Under the pieces are notes generated by a model. The model was not told where the DNA came from and ran no database searches. It saw only the letters and a program-made list of their open reading frames with translations. Of a stretch of 64,000 nt of DNA, positions 43,267 to 51,807 are shown in pieces. The stretch spans positions 33,504-97,503 of the forward strand of contig CAUWHJ010000010.1 of NCBI GenBank assembly GCA_963558655.1. The letters run 5' to 3'. Source of the DNA: UMGS1590 sp963558655 (GTDB lineage: Bacteria; Bacillota; Peptococcia; Peptococcales; Peptococcaceae). Position 1 is the stretch's first letter, and every line of letters begins with the position of its first letter. The translations under genes were made by a program, and so were the position numbers.

Positions 43267-44949
43267 ATGATTAAAGTAAATCCTGAAGTCAAAGAATGCG
43301 ATGTTCTCGTTGTAGGCGGCGGTATCGGTGGTCTTATGGCTGCTATTGCAGCTGCCGACGGCGGTGCCAAAGTTATTGTTTGTGATAAAACAAATACGCT
43401 GCGTAGTGGTTCTGGCGCTACCGGTAACGATCATTTTGCTTGCTATCTCTATGACAGCCTGCATAAAGATATGACCATTGACGATTGGGTCAAAGAATTT
43501 GACCAGAGCATGGTCGGTGGTCACGCAGATCCTAGCATCCAAAAGGTGTTTGCTTCCCGCACCTTTGAAGTCGTTAAAGATTGGGACAAATGGGGCATTG
43601 ACATGAAACCACATGGCACTTGGGAATGTCTCGGCCACTCTTTCCCTGGTCGCCCACGTATCTGGCTTAAGTACAATGGCTACAATCAAAAGGCTGTACT
43701 TACGGCTGAAGCAAAAAAACGCGGTGTCATCATTGAAAACCATTCTCCAGTTACTGAATATCTCAAAGATGACGAAGATAAAGTTTGCGGCGTTGTTGCC
43801 ATCGATATTTCTGAATTAGAACCTGTTGTAAAAGTCTATAAGGCAAAAGCTATTGTTTCTGCATCAGGTAACACCAGCCGTCTTTATCCTTCCATCACTG
43901 GTGGTTATATGTTCAATACGGCTCATTGCCCATGCAATGCCGGCGGCGGCCGTGCTGCTGCTTATCGCATCGGCGCTGAACTTGTAAACATGGAAATGCC
44001 AAATACGCATGCTGGTCCAAAGTATATGGAACGTTGCGGAAAAGCTACTTGGATTGGCGTCCTTACCGATCCAAACAGCGTCCCTGTCGGGCCATTTGTC
44101 AACAAACCAAACAAAGAACTTGGTGATATTACCGCCGATGTTTGGCATTCCGTTTTCAAAGACAAACTCAATGATGGTACCGGTCCTGTTTTCATGAATT
44201 GCACTGAAACGTCTCAAGAAGATTTAGATTACATGACTTGGGCACTTGAATGTGAAGGTGATACATCCATTCTAGATGCTATGGCAAAACAGAATATCGA
44301 CCTGCACAAAGATATGGTCGAATTTACCCAATATGAACCAATGCTCATCGGACGTGGCGTGCAAATTGATGAACACGCCGCTACGAACATTCCTGGTCTT
44401 TATGCCGCCGGCGATGAAACCGGTAACTTCCGCAGTGATATTGCCGGTGCTGCTGTTATGGGTCGTATTGCTGGTGAAAGTGCTGCTGAATATGTAAAAG
44501 GTATTGATAACACAATTGATGTTGCTTCCCTTCCTGCTGTTGAACGTTGCGTAGCCTTTTACTCTAGCCTCATGGAACGCAAGAAAGGTTCTAACTGGAA
44601 AGAACTCAACATGACTGTGCAGCAAATTATGGCAGACTATGCCGGCATCGACCGCGTGCGTTCTGAAAATATGCTCTCCACTGGTCTTAAATATTTGACT
44701 GACCTCGAAAGCGCTGCTCAAAAATCCCTCATGTGCAAAGATTCCCATGAACTCATGCGCGCTCTTGAATCTTTCGATCTTCTCCTCGTCGGTAAAATTA
44801 TTTGCTTTACCGCCATGGAACGCAAAGAAACCCGCGGTATGCACAAACGTTCCGACTATACCTTCACCAATCCGCTCCTGAATGGTAAATTTGTTGTCGT
44901 TAAAAACGAAGATGGACAACCTGTTTGCACCTGGAGAGACAAATATTAA
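43267..44949 (+). CDS. AprA-like FAD-dependent oxidoreductase 2
   Basis: 560 residues, strongly similar along its whole length to the protein at 38614 (for example the GPVFM-CTET, HAGPK-MERCGKATWIGVL and SDYTFTNPLLNGK blocks). FAD sites: DVLVVGGGIGGLMAAIAAA and GLYAAGDETGN; RSGSGATGNDHF matches the AprA-like signature. Both copies keep the long C-terminal helical region (about 420-530) of the fumarate reductase/AprA superfamily. The ATG follows GGAGG. It ends in a strong terminator. Two complete, diverged copies under one regulator suggest two related substrates. Confidence 0.8.
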   Translation: MIKVNPEVKECDVLVVGGGIGGLMAAIAAADGGAKVIVCDKTNTLRSGSGATGNDHFACYLYDSLHKDMTIDDWVKEFDQSMVGGHADPSIQKVFASRTFEVVKDWDKWGIDMKPHGTWECLGHSFPGRPRIWLKYNGYNQKAVLTAEAKKRGVIIENHSPVTEYLKDDEDKVCGVVAIDISELEPVVKVYKAKAIVSASGNTSRLYPSITGGYMFNTAHCPCNAGGGRAAAYRIGAELVNMEMPNTHAGPKYMERCGKATWIGVLTDPNSVPVGPFVNKPNKELGDITADVWHSVFKDKLNDGTGPVFMNCTETSQEDLDYMTWALECEGDTSILDAMAKQNIDLHKDMVEFTQYEPMLIGRGVQIDEHAATNIPGLYAAGDETGNFRSDIAGAAVMGRIAGESAAEYVKGIDNTIDVASLPAVERCVAFYSSLMERKKGSNWKELNMTVQQIMADYAGIDRVRSENMLSTGLKYLTDLESAAQKSLMCKDSHELMRALESFDLLLVGKIICFTAMERKETRGMHKRSDYTFTNPLLNGKFVVVKNEDGQPVCTWRDKY

Positions 44950-44981
44950 ACATCTTCTTCGTCACTCATATTATTCTTTTT

Positions 44982-45025
44982 AAGCCCTAAAAAAATATGC
45001 AAGTTTTTTGTAGGGCTTATTTTTT
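44982..45025 (+). terminator. Terminator of the DASS 2 / ferredoxin 2 / FAD 2 operon
   Basis: AAGCCCTA/TAGGGCTT stem followed by a T-rich run. Confidence 0.8.
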
Positions 45026-45065
45026 ACGACCAAAATAAACATTCGAAAAATAATATATAAATAAT

Positions 45066-45104
45066 AACACCCCCGCAGAAATAAACATTTCCTACGGAGG
45101 TGTT
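45066..45104 (-). terminator. Terminator of the methionine operon
   Basis: AACACCTCCG paired with CGGGGGTGTT (one mismatch), then an A/T-rich tail, 18 bp past metQ. Confidence 0.6.
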
Positions 45105-45122
45105 TCTTGATTTATATAAGAG

Positions 45123-46016
45123 TTATTCAGCAATTTCAGCGGTGGTAATTGGCAACACAGCACCTTCAAAATGATCGGTGATGAATTGTTTGCATTCATC
45201 GGAGGTCAAGATGTCCATGATAACTTTGGTTTTTTCGCTGTTTTCTTCACCTGCACGTACTGCGATAACGTTGGCATAGGTTTGTGCAGCAAGGCTGTCG
45301 GAGGCTTCGACAACGAGTGCATCATTGAAGTTAAGGCCTGCGGCAAGGGCCACATTGCCGTTGATGACACCGAGGTCAACGTCTGGCAGGGAACGTGGAA
45401 TCTGTTCAGCAGCCAGTTCAACAATTTCAACGTTCTTTGGATTTTCAGCAATATCTACTTTGGTTGCAGTAATATCTGCCCCTTCTTTGAGGGTGATGAT
45501 ACCGTTTTCCTGGAGCAAGAGCAGAGCACGCGCTTCGTTAGTAGTATCGTTTGGCACTGCAATCTTAGCGCCATCTGGAATAGAATCTAAGTTGGTCAGG
45601 CTATCAGAGAAAATACCCATTGGTTCATAATGAACAGCGCCAGCGCTTACTAAATCGGTGCCATTTTCTTCGTTGAAGTTATCCAGATATGGTTTGTGCT
45701 GGAAGTAGTTGGCGTCAAGGTCGCCAGCTTCGAGGGCGTTGTTTGGCTGAACATAATCGGTAAATTCAACAACTTCCAATTTGTAGCCTTTTTCTTCAAA
45801 TTTATCTGCAAACTGATTAAGGATTTCTGCGTGTGGTGATGGGGAAGCGCCGATGGTAATGGTTTTATCATCACTACCGGAGCTTTCTGCCTGAGCACTG
45901 CTTTCAGCTGCGGCAGAACCGGTAGAAGCAGCATCATTACCACCACCGCAACCTGCCAAGAGACCAACAGCGAGGGTAGCAACGAGTGCAGATGCGAGCC
46001 ATTTTCTTTTTTTCAT
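45123..46016 (-). CDS. metQ: Methionine ABC transporter substrate-binding lipoprotein MetQ
   Basis: About 297 residues. Lipoprotein signal (KKRKW..., lipobox LLAGC) then a Ser/Ala-rich spacer and the NlpA/MetQ domain (ITIGASPSPHAEILNQ, LDANYFQHKPYLDNF). It captures D- or L-methionine outside the membrane for MetNI. The ATG at 46016 follows AAGGAG. Last gene of the SAM-riboswitch operon. Confidence 0.92.
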   Translation of the reverse strand: MKKRKWLASALVATLAVGLLAGCGGGNDAASTGSAAAESSAQAESSGSDDKTITIGASPSPHAEILNQFADKFEEKGYKLEVVEFTDYVQPNNALEAGDLDANYFQHKPYLDNFNEENGTDLVSAGAVHYEPMGIFSDSLTNLDSIPDGAKIAVPNDTTNEARALLLLQENGIITLKEGADITATKVDIAENPKNVEIVELAAEQIPRSLPDVDLGVINGNVALAAGLNFNDALVVEASDSLAAQTYANVIAVRAGEENSEKTKVIMDILTSDECKQFITDHFEGAVLPITTAEIAE

Positions 46017-46048
46017 AATCATTCTCCTTTGCAAATTAACATGATATT

Positions 46049-46714
46049 TTAGTCATTGATACGTTTATCCGAGCGTTTGGCAACACGTGCACCAACCGAT
46101 TGGATAATTTGCACCATGATAACTAACAAAACAACGGTGATGAGCATGGTCACAGAGTCGTAACGGTTGTAACCATAGCGAATAGCAATATCACCAAGGC
46201 CGCCGCCGCCAATGAAGCCTGCCATGGCCGAATAACCAAGAATGGTTGTAGCACTGACGAGGGCACCATTTAAGAGCGATGGCTTCGATTCCGGCAAGAG
46301 CACTTTGGTAACAATTTGTAAATTAGAAGCCCCCATGGACTGGGCCGCTTCAACAACACCATGGTCCACTTCGAGAAGCGATTGTTCCACCATACGAGCC
46401 ACGAATGGCGCCGCTGAAACCACAAGAGCCACAATCGCTGCTTTTGTACCAATGGTGGTGCCTACCACCAAACGAGTGAATGGTTGAATGGTAATCATAA
46501 GAATGAGGAACGGCACTGAGCGCAAGATATTGACAATACCGCCAACCAGCCAATTCAGCCCGGACATTGGGTGAATGCCGTTTCTATCGGTCATCACGAG
46601 AAAGACACCAAGTGGAATCCCAATAATGTAGGAAATCACGGTAATGGCCAAGGTCATGTAGATACTTTGCCATGTGCCTTCAATGAGCATGGAAACCATT
46701 GCTGAATCAAGCAT
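46049..46714 (-). CDS. metI: Methionine ABC transporter permease MetI
   Basis: 221 residues, five membrane helices, with the EAA-type coupling loop VEAAQSMGASNLQIV near residue 130. Overlaps the end of metN by eight bases. Forms the MetNI importer with MetQ. Confidence 0.92.
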   Translation of the reverse strand: MLDSAMVSMLIEGTWQSIYMTLAITVISYIIGIPLGVFLVMTDRNGIHPMSGLNWLVGGIVNILRSVPFLILMITIQPFTRLVVGTTIGTKAAIVALVVSAAPFVARMVEQSLLEVDHGVVEAAQSMGASNLQIVTKVLLPESKPSLLNGALVSATTILGYSAMAGFIGGGGLGDIAIRYGYNRYDSVTMLITVVLLVIMVQIIQSVGARVAKRSDKRIND

Positions 46715-47726
46715 CCTGGCTCACCTCCTCTACGGAAATGCTGCGGTCCTGCAAGTAACTCATGACGCGTGCCGATTCCATCACGTCTGACACTTGAATC
46801 ACCATGTCGCCGTAAGTATCGCCTTCTATGGAGCGCAGATTGGCGTGAATGATGTTCACAGGAATATGCAAATCTAAAATCATTTGTGCAATCACTGGTT
46901 CCAGCGCATGATTGCCGTTATACACCACGCGCAGGAAACGCCCTTCGCCAGGACGATAACTGACAGGATCTTCATCTTCACGATAAACGAGCTGACGGGT
47001 GGCATCGGTTTTTGGATGGGTAAAGATGTCGTGCACAGACCCCACTTCAACAATGCGGTGATTGGCAATGACAGCCACACGCTGACACACTTCTTCCACC
47101 ACGCTCATTTCGTGGGTAATGATGACCACGGTGATGCCCATTTCGCTGTTGAGCTTTTTCAAAAGCTGCAAGATGGACGCAGTGGTTTGCGGATCAAGGG
47201 CAGAAGTGGCTTCATCGCATAAGAGCACTTTTGGATTGGTTGCCAGCGCACGGGCGATAGCGACACGCTGTTTCTGCCCGCCGGAAAGCTGCACAGGATA
47301 AGCGTTGGCGCGTTCTTCCAAGCCAACAATCTGCAAAAGTTCCAGGCCGCGCTTTTCGGCTTCTTCTTTTTTTACGCCAGCAATTTCCAATGGAAAGCAC
47401 ACATTTTCCAGCGCCGTGCGCTGCATAAGCAGATTAAACTGCTGGAAAATCATGCCCATCTGCTGACGCACCTGGCGCAGCTCTTTATCGCTCAGTGCGC
47501 CCAAATCACGGCCATCAAAGATGACGCTGCCACTTGATGGTTTTTCAAGGAAGTTGATACAGCGCACCAAGGTACTCTTACCAGCACCGGAAAGCCCGAT
47601 GATGCCGAAAAATTCGCCTTCCTTAATGCCGAGATCAATGCCCTCCAGGGCAATCACATCTCGGCCTTTGATCTTAAAGACCTTGTGCAGGTCTTTGATT
47701 TGAATGAGGTCTTTCGCCTCTTGCAT
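46707..47726 (-). CDS. metN: Methionine ABC transporter ATPase MetN
   Basis: 339 residues. Walker A GLSGAGKST, signature LSGGQKQRV, Walker B VLLCDEAT, switch His in ITHEM. A C-terminal NIL domain (residues about 265-335) is present; in MetN it binds intracellular methionine and shuts transport down. It starts 15 bases after metA, so synthesis and uptake are one transcript. Confidence 0.93.
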   Translation of the reverse strand: MQEAKDLIQIKDLHKVFKIKGRDVIALEGIDLGIKEGEFFGIIGLSGAGKSTLVRCINFLEKPSSGSVIFDGRDLGALSDKELRQVRQQMGMIFQQFNLLMQRTALENVCFPLEIAGVKKEEAEKRGLELLQIVGLEERANAYPVQLSGGQKQRVAIARALATNPKVLLCDEATSALDPQTTASILQLLKKLNSEMGITVVIITHEMSVVEEVCQRVAVIANHRIVEVGSVHDIFTHPKTDATRQLVYREDEDPVSYRPGEGRFLRVVYNGNHALEPVIAQMILDLHIPVNIIHANLRSIEGDTYGDMVIQVSDVMESARVMSYLQDRSISVEEVSQDA

Positions 47727-47741
47727 AATGGTCTCCCTCTT

Positions 47742-48680
47742 TCACTTGAGATGTGGTGTGCGTGGAACAAGATCGGCCAAATCGTATGGCGTTCCCGGAT
47801 AAACAATATGGTTCATCCAGTTGGAAAACAGCAGGTTTGCATGACCGCGCCAACGCACAATCGGTGCCAGATTTGGATCATCTCCCGGGAAATAATTGTG
47901 CGGAAACGGCACATTGTCCATGCCTTTTTTAAGATCACGCTCATATTCTTCTGCCAGGGTGAGCGGATCATATTCTATATGCCCGGAAGAAAAATAGTGA
48001 CGCTGGTCAATGGTTGTTGTGAGCAGCGGCCCTGCTTCATCGCTCTGTGCCAGCACTTTAAGATCGGCACAAGCCACAATATCAGCGGCGCGGTTTTCTG
48101 TGTGCCGTGAATGAGGACAATAGAACACATCGTCAAAACCGCGGGTGATGTCACGATCACGAATCAGGCGATGTTCAAAAACGCCAAAAAGTTTTTCTTC
48201 AAGGGTATATTTAGGAATCCCATAGTAGTAGTAAAACGCCGCCTGGCTCGCCCAGCAAATAAAGAAACTGGAATAGACATTGGTGTTGCAAAACTCAAAC
48301 ACCTCACAAAGCTCATTCCAATAGTCCACCTCTTCAAAGTCAAGCATTTCCACCGGTGCGCCGGTAACAATGAAGCCATCATAACGGCGGTTCTTGATCT
48401 CCTGAAACGGATGGTAGAACTTGAGCAAATGATCCTGCGGCGTGTTTTTGCTTGTATGGTTGGTCGGCATGATGAGATCAATCTCAATTTGCAGCGGCGT
48501 ATTCCCAATAAGCCGCAAAAACTGAGTCTCTGTAACTATCTTCTTGGGCATGAGATTAAAAAGCCCAATACGCAGCGGACGAATATCCTGACGTGCCGCA
48601 CGTTCTTCATGCATCACATGAATAAATTCGCGCTGCAACGTCTCTGTCGCCGGAAGATCTTTTGGTATGATGACAGGCAT
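47742..48680 (-). CDS. metA: Homoserine O-acetyltransferase (MetA family)
   Basis: 312 residues. The nucleophile is Cys142 (FFICWASQ). Residue 111 is Glu in GAPVEMLDFEEVDYW, where Escherichia coli MetA has Gly; Glu at this place is known to make MetA use acetyl-CoA rather than succinyl-CoA. So the product should be O-acetylhomoserine, which matches the neighbouring metY. AAGGAGG precedes the ATG. It lies 86 bp after metY with a hairpin between. Confidence 0.92.
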   Translation of the reverse strand: MPVIIPKDLPATETLQREFIHVMHEERAARQDIRPLRIGLFNLMPKKIVTETQFLRLIGNTPLQIEIDLIMPTNHTSKNTPQDHLLKFYHPFQEIKNRRYDGFIVTGAPVEMLDFEEVDYWNELCEVFEFCNTNVYSSFFICWASQAAFYYYYGIPKYTLEEKLFGVFEHRLIRDRDITRGFDDVFYCPHSRHTENRAADIVACADLKVLAQSDEAGPLLTTTIDQRHYFSSGHIEYDPLTLAEEYERDLKKGMDNVPFPHNYFPGDDPNLAPIVRWRGHANLLFSNWMNHIVYPGTPYDLADLVPRTPHLK

Positions 48681-48706
48681 GGTGTTCCTCCTTCTTTACA
48701 TGATAA

Positions 48707-48735
48707 CTTAGAAGACGACAGCGCCGCCTTCTAAG
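48707..48735 (-). other. Intercistronic hairpin between metY and metA
   Basis: CTTAGAAG/CTTCTAAG stem with a GC-rich 13-base loop and no T-run. It may stabilise the metY part of the transcript. Confidence 0.4.
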
Positions 48736-48766
48736 ACGCTGCACGTTTTATCCGTAAAGAAAAAAC

Positions 48767-50056
48767 TTAAAGCTGCGCCAAAGCCTGGTCAAGATCCGCT
48801 AAGATGTCGTTAATGTCTTCAATGCCAACGCTAAAACGAATAAGATTTGGACGCACACCTGCTTTTACCAGGGCTTCATCGTCCAACTGGCGATGCGTGG
48901 TGCTGGCCGGATGCAGCATATGACTACGCAAATCGCCAACGTGCGTAACAAGCGTTGTCAGCTTGATGCTGTCAATCACCTTCTTAGCCGCAGCACTGCC
49001 GCCTTTTGGTCCAAAGGCAACAACACCGGAGCAGCCTTTTGGCAGATATTTCTGCGCCAGTTCATAGTTTGGATCGCTGGCAAGACCAGGGTAGCTTACC
49101 CATTCCACCTTGTCATGCTTGGAGAGATACTCAGCCACCGCCAACGCATTTTCACTGTGACGCTGCATACGCACTGCCAGTGTTTCGCAACCAAGATTGA
49201 TAAGGAACGCATTAAATGGGCTCATCGTTGCGCCAATGTCACGCAAAAGCCCTGCACGCGCTTTGGCAATGTAAGCCGCCTTGCCAAAAGTTTCGGTGTA
49301 AACCAAACCATGGTAGTCGGCATCCGGCGTTGTCAGTTCTGGATACTTACCGTTATCCCAGTTGAAATTACCGCCATCAACAACCACACCACCCACACAA
49401 GTAGCGTGACCATCGAGATATTTCGTTGCAGAATGTACAACAATGTTGGCACCAAATTCAATCGGACGGCAAAGATATGGCGTAGGGAAGGTGTTGTCCA
49501 CAATCAGTGGCACATCTGCCCACTTTGCCAACGTTGTCATCTTATCAAGGTCAAGCACGTCCAGTGCCGGATTGCCGAGCATTTCGCTGAAAATGCAGCG
49601 TGTTTCCGGACGAATATACGTTTTCATTTCGTCCAACGAAAGCGTTGGTTCAATGAACGTCACCTCAATGCCCATACGTGGCAGCACACTGCCAAGGAGC
49701 GTGTGCGTGCCGCCATAAAGGTTCGACAATGCCAACACATGCTGCCCAGCGCGCGTAATGTTGATAATGGAAAAAAGTGTTGCCGCCTGTCCAGAGGACG
49801 TGGTCAAAGCACCAACGCCGCCCTCCATCAGCGCAATCTTTTCTTCCAGCCAGGACAACGATGGATTGCCCAAACGGGTGTACATTGGCGTATCTTGTTT
49901 CAGGTCAAACACATCTGCCAGCTCATCGGCACTGTCGTATTTGAACGTTGTTGACTGAATCAACGGCATGGTACGACATTCCGCATTGCCAGGAATGTAG
50001 CCGCCCTGGATACATTGGGTGGCCACAGACGTATTTTTCAGTTCTTCGTTGTTCAT
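48767..50056 (-). CDS. metY: O-acetylhomoserine sulfhydrylase
   Basis: About 429 residues of the Cys/Met-metabolism PLP family. The PLP lysine is in VVHSATKYLDGH. The length and the N-terminus TSVATQCIQGGYIPGNAECRT fit MetY, which joins O-acetylhomoserine with sulfide to give homocysteine, rather than the shorter MetB or MetC. The ATG at 50056 follows AAGGA. First gene of the operon, directly behind the SAM-I riboswitch. Confidence 0.9.
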   Translation of the reverse strand: MNNEELKNTSVATQCIQGGYIPGNAECRTMPLIQSTTFKYDSADELADVFDLKQDTPMYTRLGNPSLSWLEEKIALMEGGVGALTTSSGQAATLFSIINITRAGQHVLALSNLYGGTHTLLGSVLPRMGIEVTFIEPTLSLDEMKTYIRPETRCIFSEMLGNPALDVLDLDKMTTLAKWADVPLIVDNTFPTPYLCRPIEFGANIVVHSATKYLDGHATCVGGVVVDGGNFNWDNGKYPELTTPDADYHGLVYTETFGKAAYIAKARAGLLRDIGATMSPFNAFLINLGCETLAVRMQRHSENALAVAEYLSKHDKVEWVSYPGLASDPNYELAQKYLPKGCSGVVAFGPKGGSAAAKKVIDSIKLTTLVTHVGDLRSHMLHPASTTHRQLDDEALVKAGVRPNLIRFSVGIEDINDILADLDQALAQL

Positions 50057-50112
50057 AAAAATTCCTTCTTTCTCTATAATAATGCGGCAAAAAAGTGCCA
50101 CATAAACAAAAG

Positions 50113-50135
50113 CACCATTCCTGGCAGGAATGGTG
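50113..50135 (-). terminator. Riboswitch expression-platform terminator
   Basis: CACCATTCCTG/CAGGAATGGTG, a perfect 11-bp stem followed on the minus strand by CTTTTGTTT, between the aptamer and metY. SAM binding would favour its formation. Confidence 0.8.
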
Positions 50136-50149
50136 GTCGTTCATTGCTA

Positions 50150-50250
50150 TCACTTATCTGCCAGACATTGTCTGCTGGATTTAGCACATCACCGTCAAGG
50201 CTGTTGCCGGGCTTCATTGGGCCAGATCCCTCCGCCACTCTTGATAAATG
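50150..50250 (-). ncRNA. SAM-I riboswitch (S-box)
   Basis: On the minus strand: TTATCAAGAGTGGCGGAGGG, then CTGGCCC-ATGAAGCCCGGCAAC and a late GGTG-TGCTAAATCC, closing with GATAAG. These are the conserved blocks of the SAM-I aptamer (P1, kink-turn, pseudoknot, SAM pocket). It controls metY-metA-metN-metI-metQ by transcription termination. Confidence 0.95.
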
Positions 50251-50266
50251 TTATGTCATTAGAATT

Positions 50267-50295
50267 AGTATAGATAATATTCCGATGAAAGTAAA
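50267..50295 (-). promoter_or_regulatory. Promoter of the methionine operon
   Basis: On the minus strand TTTACT (50295-50290), 17 bp, TATACT (50272-50267), ending about 17 bp before the aptamer. Confidence 0.75.
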
Positions 50296-50455
50296 GGGAA
50301 AAGTCACCCCACTTGGATAAACAGCGCTTATATTTATGCACGCTGCCAGCGCATCATGGCACAGCACTATGCGATCTGTTACAATGAAATGACAATGATA
50401 AACAAAAATGAAAGCCGACTTTCCAGCCAAATTTATTGCAATAGGAGTGGTAACC

Positions 50456-51037
50456 ATGAACCGCCAACATCGCCTGAACGACAACGACCTTTTCGCCACT
50501 CTCGGCGAACGCTACAAAGAACACATCCATACTATCAGTGTGCCAAAAAATACCGTGCTGCTCACTCAGGGCAGCATTGCCTCCGCACTCTACCTCGTCC
50601 GCGAAGGTATGCTGCGCCTATACCACAACACCGATGACGGCAAGGACATCACGCTGCAATTTTTTTCACCGGGACAAAGTGTTGCTTCCATCGAGAGCCT
50701 TTATTTGGGTACGCCAAGTAATTTTTCGCTAGAGACGATAAGCGCCTGCACGCTCGCTGTGCTCAGCCGTGAGGATATTTTGCGCTATCTGCATGATGAC
50801 AATGATGTGCAACGCCTTACCACCGAATACGCCTGCCTGCGTCTGATTGACTACATTACGCTCTTTCTCTCACGCATCAAAGACAGCCCGGAAAAACGCT
50901 ACGAAACGCTTTTAGCTACACAGCCTGAGCTTTTAACGCAAGTTCCCCATCACTATATTGCCTCCTACCTCGGCATTTCTGCCACCTCTCTTAGCCGTAT
51001 ACGCCGCCGCTTGGCTGAAAAAAACGACAAAAATTGA
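50456..51037 (+). CDS. Crp/Fnr-family transcriptional regulator
   Basis: About 193 residues: a cyclic-nucleotide-binding-type beta barrel (GSIASALYLVREGMLRLY) and a C-terminal helix-turn-helix (HYIASYLGISATSLSRIRRRL). This is of the short kind (YeiL/ArcR-like). No N-terminal Cys cluster, so it is not a classical oxygen-sensing Fnr. The ATG at 50456 follows GGAGTGG. The ferredoxin and cytochrome-like genes downstream are probable targets. Confidence 0.82.
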   Translation: MNRQHRLNDNDLFATLGERYKEHIHTISVPKNTVLLTQGSIASALYLVREGMLRLYHNTDDGKDITLQFFSPGQSVASIESLYLGTPSNFSLETISACTLAVLSREDILRYLHDDNDVQRLTTEYACLRLIDYITLFLSRIKDSPEKRYETLLATQPELLTQVPHHYIASYLGISATSLSRIRRRLAEKNDKN

Positions 51038-51120
51038 GTTTCTCTTTACAATAGTCAATGCAACCCCTGAACCCGCTTTTTTATAATGAAGAAAACTTAC
51101 TATGAAGGAGCGTGTTCATT

Positions 51121-51339
51121 ATGAAAATTCATAACACCACCAACTGTCTCATTATCGAGCGCGACCACTGCCGCGGCTGCTTTCAATGTATTGACGCCTG
51201 CCCTCGTGGCGTCCTCGGCAAGATGCATCTCCCTGGACACAGGCACGTCCATGTTGATCACGCCGAACGTTGCATTGGTTGTTTCCAGTGTCTCAAGGTC
51301 TGCCCTGAGCATACCATTCATAAAAGGAGTGAGTACTAA
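51121..51339 (+). CDS. 2[4Fe-4S] ferredoxin-like protein
   Basis: 72 residues, two clusters: CRGCFQCIDACP and CIGCFQCLKVCP. Both repeats share CFQC, so they arose by internal duplication. The ATG at 51121 follows GGAGCG. Its stop overlaps the start of the membrane protein gene by one base, so the two are made together and probably exchange electrons. Confidence 0.8.
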   Translation: MKIHNTTNCLIIERDHCRGCFQCIDACPRGVLGKMHLPGHRHVHVDHAERCIGCFQCLKVCPEHTIHKRSEY

Positions 51340-51746
51340 TGCTCACTTGTATGCGTTTGCTCGGGGTGTTTTGCGCCCTTTTCATGATGCTCATTGTCGC
51401 TAAATATCCTGCCCGTCGACTAGGTTTAACAAAAGTCAACGCCCTTCTCATGAAACACCACCGCCGGTTTTTCCGCGCACTTGTCGTCATCAGCCTCGCT
51501 CATGGTCTGCTTTCGCTCATGCTGCCAAGTCCTTTCTCGTCGATAACTCTTGTAAGCGGTGTCCTCTGTCTGTTCTTCATTCTGCTTTCCTGGCTTTCAC
51601 TGCGCTTGCAAAAACAGCGCTGCACGGCTGCACCGACAGCCACAAAATCCTGGTTACACTGTCACCGTCTCTATGCAACATTCGCTTTTATCCTACTCAT
51701 TGTCCATATCGTTCTACAAGCGCATGACAGTATGCCAAAGCATTGA
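51339..51746 (+). CDS. Small dihaem cytochrome b-like membrane protein (ferric-reductase-type helices)
   Basis: 135 residues, four membrane helices (about 5-22, 43-61, 66-88, 105-127). His41-x13-His55 and His109-x13-His123 lie in helices 2 and 4. The His-x13-His spacing in two helices is how ferric reductase domains hold two stacked haems b. No flavin or NAD domain follows. Coupled to the ferredoxin just upstream (TAATG overlap), it could carry electrons across the membrane. The family is not otherwise recognised. Confidence 0.6.
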   Translation: MLTCMRLLGVFCALFMMLIVAKYPARRLGLTKVNALLMKHHRRFFRALVVISLAHGLLSLMLPSPFSSITLVSGVLCLFFILLSWLSLRLQKQRCTAAPTATKSWLHCHRLYATFAFILLIVHIVLQAHDSMPKH

Positions 51747-51761
51747 GCGCATTGCTCACGC

Positions 51762-51807
51762 AAAAATCGCCTACCCGGACACATTCTGTCCGAGCAGGCG
51801 ATTTTTT
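51762..51807. terminator. Terminator after the cytochrome-like gene
   Basis: AAAAATCGCCT/AGGCGATTTTTT outer stem with an inner CGGACA/TGTCCG; serves the convergent glycosyltransferase gene too. Confidence 0.85.

Noticed and set aside
38614..44949. Canonical dissimilatory sulfate reduction locus
   Set aside because: The flavoproteins and ferredoxins are shorter than AprA and AprB, and no sat, qmo or dsr genes are visible; only an AprBA-like relationship is claimed.
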